From: Candidatus Bathyarchaeota archaeon
Lineage (GTDB): Archaea > Thermoproteota > Bathyarchaeia > Bathyarchaeales > SOJC01
NCBI GenBank assembly: GCA_026014805.1
Contig: JAOZHR010000029.1
Location: 1 to 64,000 of the forward strand
Direction of reading: 5' to 3'
DNA length: 64,000 bases
Program-made: the position numbers and the translations under genes
Notes under the pieces: generated by a model
The model's input: the letters and a program-made list of their open reading frames with translations, nothing else
What the model was told of the DNA's origin: nothing
Databases searched by the model: none
Shown here: positions 35,269 through 43,179 of the stretch, piece after piece
Layout of the letters: every line of letters begins with the position of its first letter
Numbering within the stretch: position 1 is the stretch's first letter

Positions 35269-35451
35269 TTAAGAACTTCTTTTCTTTTCAAATTTGATGC
35301 CGTGAATATACCAACAGTAATGTTGTCCGATGGAGTCTTTGACAAAGTCTGCGATGCTGACATATCCGTATTCGGGATGTTCTTTCATTAATTGTTCTAT
35401 GGTTTCTATCATTTCTTTGGGCAGTTTGATGGTTCTGTAATGTCTGCGCAT
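35269..35451 (-). CDS. Ribbon-helix-helix DNA-binding protein
   Basis: 60 residues with the RHH layout: strand RTIKLPKEMIETIEQLMKEH leading to helix 1, then YGYVSIADFVKDSIGQHY for helix 2. This is the fold of CopG/Arc/NikR-type dimeric regulators, common in antitoxins and plasmid genes. It probably represses its own two-gene unit. No toxin fold is recognised in the partner. Confidence 0.65.
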   Translation of the reverse strand: MRRHYRTIKLPKEMIETIEQLMKEHPEYGYVSIADFVKDSIGQHYCWYIHGIKFEKKRSS

Positions 35452-35621
35452 TCTAGTTCACTCAGAGACCTTTAGTTTTTTCTTCAGAGTTAAGAACATG
35501 GTGATGAGTTCAAAAAGCTTGTGAAATGATGCTAAATATCGCTAAACTCTTATATTCCGACTCAGAAAAGAAACAGTTTACGTTTTTTCAACAACGAATC
35601 AATACATGAGGGTTGATGTGC

Positions 35622-35688
35622 GTGCGTCTACGACTATTATTGTTTATGGCAGCCTGTAGACGTGCAAAAACGAGAGCTTTCCGGCTCT
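35622..35688 (+). ncRNA. Candidate structured small RNA
   Basis: GTGCGTCTAC (35622-35631) pairs with GTAGACGTGC (35656-35665) over ten pairs, two of them G-U. A second hairpin, AGAGC/GCTCT (35673-35688), follows, and after it comes a pyrimidine-rich CAACACCCTCTTTTCTTG tract that could end transcription. There is no ORF. The block CAACACCCTC recurs at about 35850 and at 21528. Structure is read by eye; expression is unknown. Confidence 0.35.
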
Positions 35689-35699
35689 AATCAACACCC

Positions 35700-36193
35700 T
35701 CTTTTCTTGTTAGATTCTGAATAGAAGATAAATCTTTTAGCTGTAACGTGTCAGTAAAAAACTGATGGATTTCCTCTGAAGAATCAGAACATGGGTGTGG
35801 TATAGGAAAATATTGAAACGAGTAGAGAAAAGATGACAAAGTCGCCTTAGCCAACACCCTCCTCTCTTTTTGTTTTCTTGTCCATTTTGTCGTAGCATCA
35901 AAGTCTTCTTGTGTTACGAAAAATTGTCCACCTTTTCCCTAGCAACTTCGTTTACCTAGAAGATTTACGCGGGGAAATGGAGAGATATAGCGCGTATCCA
36001 TTACGCTTGGAAAACAAAGAGAGAAAAAACGCGCAACTTCACTCAAAATGCATGCACTGGGACCTAGTTCGTGTCATTATTCGGAGAAACTCAGAGCCCT
36101 AAAACGATCCTTCCCTCTTTTTTTCCTATTCCGAATCCGACCTTCCAACAAGTCTTTTATTGGCAATAAAAAACAAGAAGTGGGGAGCCTTTG
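35700..36193. other. Accessory stretch without a supported gene
   Basis: About 500 bases of AT-rich DNA. A 63-codon plus-strand frame (35911-36102) exists but shows no family or SD. A second CAACACCCTCCT tract lies near 35850. Decayed mobile DNA is the likeliest reading, given the integrase tail that follows. Confidence 0.35.
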
Positions 36194-36250
36194 TTGTCGG
36201 TTGACGATTTCTTTGTAGAGTTGCTGCTGGAGGAATTCAACAGGCAATGA
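36194..36250 (+). CDS. 18-residue leader-like ORF
   Basis: A TTG-started ORF preceded by GGGGAG and encoding MSVDDFFVELLLEEFNRQ. Its TGA overlaps the ATG of the next ORF (ATGA), and its own sequence contains the SD (GGAGGA) for that ORF. Tight coupling suggests both are, or were, translated. Confidence 0.35.
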   Translation: MSVDDFFVELLLEEFNRQ

Positions 36251-36390
36251 GCGACGGAGACGACGTGAAGCCGGAAAACAAGAAGGACAATTCTACTCCA
36301 GAGCCGGAGAGCGTGAACAGGTTGGACACGACGGAGCAGGTGAGAGCTCTTTTCCCTTCTGAACTGAAGAATCCGCTGCTGGATGAATAA
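36247..36390 (+). CDS. Acidic 47-residue ORF
   Basis: An ATG with GGAGGA about ten bases upstream. The product is Asp/Glu-rich and disordered-looking at first (MSDGDDVKPENKKDNSTPEP), then a short helix (EQVRALFPSEL). The stop TAA is in frame with the integrase-type tail that follows. This ORF may therefore be the start of a fused or interrupted protein. Confidence 0.4.
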   Translation: MSDGDDVKPENKKDNSTPEPESVNRLDTTEQVRALFPSELKNPLLDE

Positions 36391-36501
36391 GAGTCAGCGA
36401 GATTAGCTAAAACAGTGAAGGGAGCCAGAGCTTTGTTGGCAGTTGGCTTCGAATACGTCACCGACATGGAAGGCTTCAAACTGTTCCGCAAAAGAAAGTA
36501 G
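36391..36501 (+). pseudogene. Third integrase C-terminal tail
   Basis: Right after the TAA the same frame reads ARALLAVGFEYVTDMEGFKL and ends FRKRK-stop. This matches the extension of the integrase remnant at 13208-13441 (VEAGFEFVTD, then FRKRK-stop). The catalytic domain is gone. The repeated ending suggests members of one integrase family inserted here more than once. Confidence 0.55.
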
Positions 36502-36550
36502 CATCGCCACCTTATGGAATGAAAAAAAAGCTAACAGATTGGGATTAATC

Positions 36551-36610
36551 AGCGCGTAGTGGAGACGTCTCCCGATTCCTTCCCGCACACTCCCCATTTT
36601 TGCTTGCACA
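36551..36610 (+). repeat. Dispersed palindromic element, copy A
   Basis: It contains AGTGGAGACGTCTCCCG with the perfect 12-base palindrome GGAGACGTCTCC (36561-36572), then a C/T-rich stretch and TGCTTGCACA. Copy B at 58031 has the same layout. Copy A lies between the integrase tail and the secreted protease gene. Confidence 0.5.
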
Positions 36611-36674
36611 AAATAGAAGATTCTTTCAAAAATGATAATAAGCTTGGTGACTATATTGTCGTTGGGGGGAAGGC

Positions 36675-39600
36675 GTGAAAAAAGTAGTCTTTATAGTAAT
36701 GCTACAGCTGCTTTTGATCAGCGTATTCACATTTGCAGTAAACATCCAACCAATAGAGACTGAGACCTTAGGATGGGCTGGAGACTGTGATACAGCGACA
36801 GATTCACACACACATACGGAATTGATGAATATTTCTCAGTTGTCTTTTTCGCAGATTGACAATTGGAACTTCAATACTATGCGTGTGTTAAGGGCGGAAT
36901 GGGATGATCTTGTGTCTGTCAACCATGATTATGGAGAGCTTATTGTTGGGGTCGATGGAATTAGCTCAGACAGTTACTCGGAGCTCATAGAGCTAATTAG
37001 AAGTAGTGGTGGTGAACTCGTTAACAGAGTTTCTATGCGTGGCCATATTAGTGCTGTTGTTGCCAATATTCCTCAATTGTCAATGTCTACTTTCGTAATG
37101 AAGGCTCATGCTGCAGGGCTGTCAAGATATGTCGAGCCTAATGTGAGATTAAAAGCCGACTTCATACCAAACGATCCAGGTTGGCAGATGCAATGGGGGC
37201 CACATGCAATAGAAGCAGACTTGGCTTGGAATACCACGGTGGGAGATTCTTCCATTATCGTTGCCGTTATAGATTCCGGAATTGACGCAAGTCATGAAGA
37301 CTTGGCTGCAAACATTGTTCCATTGGGATTCGATTGGGTAAACAATGATACCAACCCTTGGGATGACCATGGGCATGGAACCCACTGTGCAGGCATCATC
37401 GCAGCATTGCTAAACAACAGCTTTGGGATAGCTGGCCTAGCTCAAGTACGATTAATGGCTGAAAAAGTGCTTAACCAGCGCGGTGAGGGATCAGCAGATG
37501 ATGTTGCGAATGCGATAGTTCACGCGGTGGATCAAGGAGCGGACATTTTAAGCATGAGTCTTGGAGCTTTCGTGGAAAGCACGATAATTTATGCGGCCAT
37601 AAAATATGCTGATGAGCAGGGTGTGTTGATAATTGGGTCGGCGGGAAATGACGCTTCGGAATGGTATCATTGGCCAGCATCATATAAGGAAGTGATAGCC
37701 GTTACGGCCACTAGTGAAAGTAATGATCCAGCTGAATTCACTAATCATGGAGATTGGGTTGAAGTTGCGGCGCCAGGTGTCAACATATACTCAACCTGGC
37801 TAGGTGATGAATACAAAAGCTTGAGTGGGACATCCATGTCAGCTCCTCACGTGACAGGTGTCGCAGCATTAATCTGGAGCCAATTCCCCAACATGACTAG
37901 AGACCAAGTGCGAGCTCAGCTACGTTACACAGCTGATGACTTGGGCGACCCCACATTTGATGAATATTACGGATATGGCTTGATCAACGCAAGAAGAGCT
38001 GTTGAACAGGACCCGCCTGTACATGACGTTGTCTTGCTGCACTGGAAGGCTCCTTACGTCTTGAAGCCATTTGATACAGCTATTTTCAACGGCACTCTGC
38101 TGAACTTCGGAACTGCTAACGAAGACAACTTGACAGTGCAGTTGTTGGTTAACGGAACTGTTGAAGCTTCTAAACTCGTTAACAATTTGACAGGTGGTGC
38201 ATCAATCATGACTAGTCACCTATGGAGTCCAATAGCTGAAGGAACTTACAACGTCACAATGCAAGTAATCCCAGTGAACGGAGAAACAGCAACGCAAAAC
38301 AATGTGTTGTCTGAAAACCTTATAGTCAGAATCTCAAAAACCTTTGAAGTACCCAATGATTTTCCAAGAATACAGAATGCCATAAACAAAGTTGACAATG
38401 GATCCACGATTCAAGTTGAACCAGGAACTTACTATGAACATATTATCGTACCAAAATCAATGACTATTCATGGAGAGAACTCCAACACTACGATTATTGA
38501 CGGAACCGGTATCAAGTCCGTAATCAAGATATTCGCCAACAATGTGAGTATCAACGGGTTTACCATTCAAAACAGCGGCTCAAAACCGTTGCATGGCGAC
38601 AGCGGCATTGTCTTATACAGCTCGCACAATAACATCAGCTCAAACATAATTTGGGACAATTACTACGGAATTAGACTTCTTTCTGAGCAAAACACGATTG
38701 TCGGAAATATAGTCTCAAATTCTGCAAGGGGCATAAGTCTGGAGGGATCAAATGAAAACATTCTCAGAGATAATCATATGATTGGTAACACCCGCAATCT
38801 TGACATAGATTTTCTTGGAGGAACACTTTCAGATTACATGAATGATATAGATGCTTCAAACACTGTAGACGGGAAGCCTGTCTACTACTGGGTGAACCAA
38901 CACAATAAATCGATCCCAAATGACGCGGGATATGTAGCCATCTTGAACTCTACCTGGATTGTAGTGAAAGACTTGAACCTCTCAAACAGTGGCCAAGGCT
39001 TGCTGTTTGTCTCTACAGCTAACTCCACAGTGGCAAACGTGCAAGCCTTCGACAACTTAATTGGTATCTACATGGTCAAGTCGGACGACAATGCAATACA
39101 CAATTGCATGGTTACAGACAACTTGGTTGGAATTTGGCTAAGTTATTGCAGTGGCAACATAGTCGAAGCCAACACAGCGTCGAAGGGGATGTTTGGCATA
39201 GCCCTATATGAATCGAGCTACAACAGCATTTTAGGAAACACACTATTGAATAATACGCTATTACTGGGTATAGGATTCAGTTTAGAGTCAAACTCCAACT
39301 GTAACAGTTTTTTCCGAAATAACCTCATCAGCAACTCAATTCAAGCTTATATATTCGACAACTCTGTCAATAACACCTTGGATAATGGTTATGAAGGAAA
39401 CTATTGGAGTAATTATGCTGGGCTGGACTCTGACGGTGATGGAATAGGTGATTCACCTTATGCTATTGATGAAAATAATACCGATAATTATCCACTAATG
39501 AATATTTACTGGAACCCAGCAGACATCAACCACGATTTGAAAGTTGACATATACGATGTCGTTTTAGCCTGTAACGCCTATAGCTCCACTCCCTCTGACC

Positions 39601-39704
39601 CGCACTGGAACCCTCACTGTGACATAGCTGAATCCTATGGAGTAATAGACATATACGATGTAGTAATGATCTGTACAAGCTACGGAGAAGAATACTTCCC
39701 ATAA
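36675..39704 (+). CDS. Secreted subtilisin-like protease with beta-helix and dockerin-like tail
   Basis: 1009 residues. A signal peptide (VVFIVMLQLLLISVFTFAV) and propeptide precede an S8 domain with triad Asp200 (VAVIDSGID), His234 (HGHGTHCAG) and Ser387 (GTSMSAPHV). A CARDB-like beta domain (about 450-555) comes next. A right-handed beta-helix of the NosD type (555-930) opens with DFPRIQNAINKVDNGSTIQV. The C-terminus has two Ca-binding repeats, DINHDLKVDIYDVV and a second ending IDIYDVVMICTSYG, as in type I dockerins. GTG start after GGGGGAAGG. Many N-x-S/T sites fit a glycosylated surface protein. Confidence 0.9.
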   Translation: MKKVVFIVMLQLLLISVFTFAVNIQPIETETLGWAGDCDTATDSHTHTELMNISQLSFSQIDNWNFNTMRVLRAEWDDLVSVNHDYGELIVGVDGISSDSYSELIELIRSSGGELVNRVSMRGHISAVVANIPQLSMSTFVMKAHAAGLSRYVEPNVRLKADFIPNDPGWQMQWGPHAIEADLAWNTTVGDSSIIVAVIDSGIDASHEDLAANIVPLGFDWVNNDTNPWDDHGHGTHCAGIIAALLNNSFGIAGLAQVRLMAEKVLNQRGEGSADDVANAIVHAVDQGADILSMSLGAFVESTIIYAAIKYADEQGVLIIGSAGNDASEWYHWPASYKEVIAVTATSESNDPAEFTNHGDWVEVAAPGVNIYSTWLGDEYKSLSGTSMSAPHVTGVAALIWSQFPNMTRDQVRAQLRYTADDLGDPTFDEYYGYGLINARRAVEQDPPVHDVVLLHWKAPYVLKPFDTAIFNGTLLNFGTANEDNLTVQLLVNGTVEASKLVNNLTGGASIMTSHLWSPIAEGTYNVTMQVIPVNGETATQNNVLSENLIVRISKTFEVPNDFPRIQNAINKVDNGSTIQVEPGTYYEHIIVPKSMTIHGENSNTTIIDGTGIKSVIKIFANNVSINGFTIQNSGSKPLHGDSGIVLYSSHNNISSNIIWDNYYGIRLLSEQNTIVGNIVSNSARGISLEGSNENILRDNHMIGNTRNLDIDFLGGTLSDYMNDIDASNTVDGKPVYYWVNQHNKSIPNDAGYVAILNSTWIVVKDLNLSNSGQGLLFVSTANSTVANVQAFDNLIGIYMVKSDDNAIHNCMVTDNLVGIWLSYCSGNIVEANTASKGMFGIALYESSYNSILGNTLLNNTLLLGIGFSLESNSNCNSFFRNNLISNSIQAYIFDNSVNNTLDNGYEGNYWSNYAGLDSDGDGIGDSPYAIDENNTDNYPLMNIYWNPADINHDLKVDIYDVVLACNAYSSTPSDPHWNPHCDIAESYGVIDIYDVVMICTSYGEEYFP

Positions 39705-39705
39705 T

Positions 39706-40914
39706 TCAGCAGATTGGAATTCTTCCATAAGCTAGGTCTATGGTGAATTTATCAATGTTTGCTAACTCCGTGTTTACGACTTCCTCTATGCTTTTCTGAA
39801 GGCTTTCCAAGGAATTACCAGATTGTAGAACAACCTGCGCGGCAGCAATTGCTGGTTGGTCGATAGGCTTGCCGATTTGGCTGAGCAACCATATGTAAAC
39901 CTCTTCTAACCCGGGCACCTGTTCATGTACGCTGTTGGCAATGCGATGCGTCAAGAGATTGTATATTTTTCCAACGTGGCTAACAGGATTTTTGCCTGCA
40001 GCGGCTTCGGAGCATGTTGGGCGGTTTAAGGGTATTACTCCATTAACGCGGTTTCCTCTTCCTACCTCGCCTGAGTCGGCGCTCTCCGCGCTTGTGCCAA
40101 GCACCGTCAAGTAGACGCCGCCAACGCCTCTGCCTTCAGCATCCAACGTGTTCAAGTTAACGTCAACTTCATCGAATGTCACGTTTGTTTTCACGAACAT
40201 TTGAACATCTTCAAGAATCTCGCTTTTCTTTCTAAAGTAATCCCTCTCATCTTTCACATATTTATCAACAAAAGCTATTGAAATTGTCAAATCAAGCGCG
40301 TTGTTCTTTCTCAACCCCATAATCTTCACGTCTTCTCCAGCTTCTGGAAACTTCTTTTTAAACAACGGGGAGTTGATATACCGCTCTGTTTTCAGGACAA
40401 TTCTTTCAAGTCGGGTCATGGGTGCGTATCCCACAGCGGCTGAAGTGTCATTTGCTCCGAGCACTTTGCCTTTTCGCTTGAAAATGTCGACGAGTTCAGG
40501 AGAGCCTGGTTTCAACTCAACTTGATATCGAACATGTTTTTCTGGATCAACGAAGCGTAGGTTGCTTTTTATCCATTCTTTTGCAGCTTGAAGAGCCAGT
40601 TCTTTGACTGGTATTGTAACGCCGTTCGCTTCGGTGGTGGCTCTGTCGCCTAGTATAAGAAGCATGGATTCCTTCACTTTTCCTCCGCCGAATTTAGGCT
40701 CTACGTCGCCTGCCACTAATAGAGACTTGTCCGCGTTATGGTGCAGGATAAAGCCTACTTTTTTCAAATATTCTCTGCATAGTCTGACAGAGACATTGTC
40801 CATAATGGCGTCACATATAGAATCTGGATGTCCAAGTCCCTTTCTTTCCACAATTTCAAATTTTTGCTGTTCTATAGGTACGTGTTTAGAGTGATCAACG
40901 AGTATGTTCCTCAA
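39706..40914 (-). CDS. mat: S-adenosylmethionine synthetase, archaeal type
   Basis: Makes AdoMet from methionine and ATP. The archaeal (type 2) enzyme is recognised by FEIVERKGLGHPDSICDAIM near the N-terminus, GKVLGANDTSAAVGYAPMTR, and GRGVGGVYLTVLGTSAESAD. It is full length at 402. The start is TTG, with AAGGTGA eight bases and a TTTTATAAG box about 33 bases upstream. Confidence 0.96.
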   Translation of the reverse strand: MRNILVDHSKHVPIEQQKFEIVERKGLGHPDSICDAIMDNVSVRLCREYLKKVGFILHHNADKSLLVAGDVEPKFGGGKVKESMLLILGDRATTEANGVTIPVKELALQAAKEWIKSNLRFVDPEKHVRYQVELKPGSPELVDIFKRKGKVLGANDTSAAVGYAPMTRLERIVLKTERYINSPLFKKKFPEAGEDVKIMGLRKNNALDLTISIAFVDKYVKDERDYFRKKSEILEDVQMFVKTNVTFDEVDVNLNTLDAEGRGVGGVYLTVLGTSAESADSGEVGRGNRVNGVIPLNRPTCSEAAAGKNPVSHVGKIYNLLTHRIANSVHEQVPGLEEVYIWLLSQIGKPIDQPAIAAAQVVLQSGNSLESLQKSIEEVVNTELANIDKFTIDLAYGRIPIC

Positions 40915-41007
40915 CGAGAGTTCACCTTGGCAAGGCTTATAAAATGCTTGAGAATATATATCTTGCGATATCTGCTACGCATAAAAAATAACTGTCGGTT
41001 ATCAAGT

Positions 41008-41550
41008 ATGATCTTAACAGGTTCACAGTTTAAAAAACTCAGAATCGACGCAGGACTTACTCAACGACAACTAGCGCAGCTAATCGGAATTTCCCAGGCA
41101 CACATCGCGAAAATAGAAAATGGAAAAGTAGACCCCAGGCTATCAACCGTCAACAAAATTCTTCAAGTGCTGACTGAAGGCGAAGGGAGGAAATGTGAAG
41201 ATATAATGACCCGAAACCTGATTTTCGCCAAACCAAACGATAAGATTTTAAAAGTAAGCGAAGTCATGATGAAAAAAGCAATCTCCCAACTACCTATAAT
41301 GCAAAATGGCAAAATTATTGGCACGGTAACCGAAGAGAGTATAATAAAAAATCTGCACATTAACATAGCTGATGAAACAGCGAAAAAAATAATGGACCCG
41401 CCGCTGCCGTGTCTTCCACAGGACACCAGTATAGGCATGATTCGCCCATTGCTGGAAGATTATCCAGGTGTCTTAGTTATGCATAAAGGCGATGTGGTGG
41501 GCATAATAACGCGGTCTGACCTGCTGAAAACGGTTTCTAAGACTGTGTAG
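41008..41550 (+). CDS. HTH (XRE) plus CBS-pair regulator
   Basis: 180 residues from ATG 41008. An XRE helix-turn-helix (FKKLRIDAGLTQRQLAQLIG, about 7-55) is joined to two CBS domains (about 64-178; IMTRNLIFAKPNDKI and IMDPPLPCLPQDTS). CBS pairs bind adenosyl ligands such as AMP, ATP or AdoMet. It is transcribed divergently from the AdoMet synthetase gene, so control of that gene by AdoMet or an adenylate is a reasonable inference. AATATATAT lies about 50 bases before the ATG. Confidence 0.88.
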   Translation: MILTGSQFKKLRIDAGLTQRQLAQLIGISQAHIAKIENGKVDPRLSTVNKILQVLTEGEGRKCEDIMTRNLIFAKPNDKILKVSEVMMKKAISQLPIMQNGKIIGTVTEESIIKNLHINIADETAKKIMDPPLPCLPQDTSIGMIRPLLEDYPGVLVMHKGDVVGIITRSDLLKTVSKTV

Positions 41551-41635
41551 CAACTTACCTTCTACAGTTTACTGTCAATTTTTGTTTTTGAACATGTACA
41601 AAATTGATAAATACTTGCATTTGTAACTGGGAGAC

Positions 41636-43135
41636 ATGGATGACTCTGTCGGAATGGAATGCGGCGTATTCAGCGCCATTGATTTCGAACGAAAACCCAT
41701 CTTTCCACATGTTTACTGGGGTATGCGCGCCCAGAATCATAGGGGTCACCAGTCCCATGGTTTTTTGACTTTCGATGGAAAATTCAACGTCTACCGCGGT
41801 TTAGACCTTATTCCAAAAGTAAAGAAGAAAGAAATTCAAGCGTGGTTAGTTAGGTTGCCGGGTCATGTTGGTATCGGGAATGTGCGGTATACGACGTCTG
41901 GGCGGTTGGATGAGGAGGCGTTGATTCGAGGAACTCAACCTGTTACAGTGGAGACAGAGAAGTTAGAATTGGCTATCTCGTTCAATGGGAACATTGTCAA
42001 TACTGTAGGGCTAAGAAAGGAACTCTGCCGGACTTTCCCCAACTTTTCTTACGAATGTGATGCTGAATTAATTTGCGGAAAACTTGCTGTCGAACTCATG
42101 AATGGGTATGATTTGCAGTCTGCGGTTAAAACTTGCATGGAGGAGGTCGAAGGGGCTTTTTCGGTGAGTGGGATAACTCAAGAAGGTGACTTGTTTGCCT
42201 TCAAAGATCCTTATGGGTTGCGTCCTCTTTGCACTGGTCGTAGCTCTAATGGGAATATTTGTGCTTTTTCTTCTGAGACTGTGGGTCTTGACATCAATGG
42301 CTTTAACCACGCCTTTGAAGTGGAGCCCGGTGAGTTTGTCACAGCTACCGGAGAAGGGTTTAAGCGTGAGCAACTTGTGGCTAAGAGAAGAAAGGCTCTT
42401 TGTGCATTTGAGTTTGCTTATTTTGCTCGTCCAGATTCAAAGCTTAATGGCAAATATGTATATGAGGTTAGAGAGGAATTTGGAAGAAATCTGGGAAGAG
42501 AATACTCAGACATAGTTAAAGACGCTGATTTAATCGTGTCCTTGCCTGAAACAAGCGATGATGCGGCTTTGGGTCTTCATGAAGAGACTGGATTGCGCTG
42601 GGAGAGATGTACAAGAAGACATCGCTATGTGACTGACCGAGCTTTCATTTTATTGTCGCAAGAGCGTTATTCAACCATAGATCGAAAAATCAATATTGTA
42701 GACCACAAGCTTGCTGGCAAGAACCTCATAGTTATCGATGATAGTATAGTGAGAGGCGACACAACAAGAGTCGTCATTGAAAAGATGCGGAAACTAGGCG
42801 TCAAAAAAGTACATTTGTTCATTACGTTTCCCCGCATCATAGGTCCTTGCTTCTATGGCATTGACATGGCAACATATGGTGAGTTGATAGGTTCTACACG
42901 GGAAACTGAGGAAATAGCGCAGGTAGTAGGAGCAGACTCGTTGAGCTACCAATCTGTAGACCGGTTTGTAAAAGCTACTGGCATGCGGAAAGATGAATTG
43001 TGCTTTGGCTGCGTTACGGGTAAGTATCCGACACCTCTTGCGCAGAGACTGGCAAACTGGATGCGGAGAAAATTTGATAGTGGACACAAAGAAACAGGGA
43101 GAATTTACGAGATAGATGTTGAAAATCTCGTCTAA
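41636..43135 (+). CDS. purF: Amidophosphoribosyltransferase PurF
   Basis: First step of purine synthesis: PRPP plus glutamine to phosphoribosylamine. The class II glutaminase begins at Cys9 (MECGVFSAID) after an 8-residue propeptide and continues QNHRGHQSHGFLTF. The phosphoribosyltransferase domain has LIVIDDSIVRGDTTRVV, the PRPP loop. A CFGCVTGKYP segment near 460 provides Cys typical of Fe-S-bearing PurF. purD follows 44 bases later. Confidence 0.93.
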   Translation: MDDSVGMECGVFSAIDFERKPIFPHVYWGMRAQNHRGHQSHGFLTFDGKFNVYRGLDLIPKVKKKEIQAWLVRLPGHVGIGNVRYTTSGRLDEEALIRGTQPVTVETEKLELAISFNGNIVNTVGLRKELCRTFPNFSYECDAELICGKLAVELMNGYDLQSAVKTCMEEVEGAFSVSGITQEGDLFAFKDPYGLRPLCTGRSSNGNICAFSSETVGLDINGFNHAFEVEPGEFVTATGEGFKREQLVAKRRKALCAFEFAYFARPDSKLNGKYVYEVREEFGRNLGREYSDIVKDADLIVSLPETSDDAALGLHEETGLRWERCTRRHRYVTDRAFILLSQERYSTIDRKINIVDHKLAGKNLIVIDDSIVRGDTTRVVIEKMRKLGVKKVHLFITFPRIIGPCFYGIDMATYGELIGSTRETEEIAQVVGADSLSYQSVDRFVKATGMRKDELCFGCVTGKYPTPLAQRLANWMRRKFDSGHKETGRIYEIDVENLV

Positions 43136-43179
43136 AGATAAATAATCCTAGTCTACAAAAGAGTCGAGGGGTAGAATTT

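Noticed and set aside
35502-35560. Possible C/D box RNA (GTGATGAG ... )
   Set aside because: Box C-like sequence is present, but no proper D box or D'/C' pair lies at the right distance.
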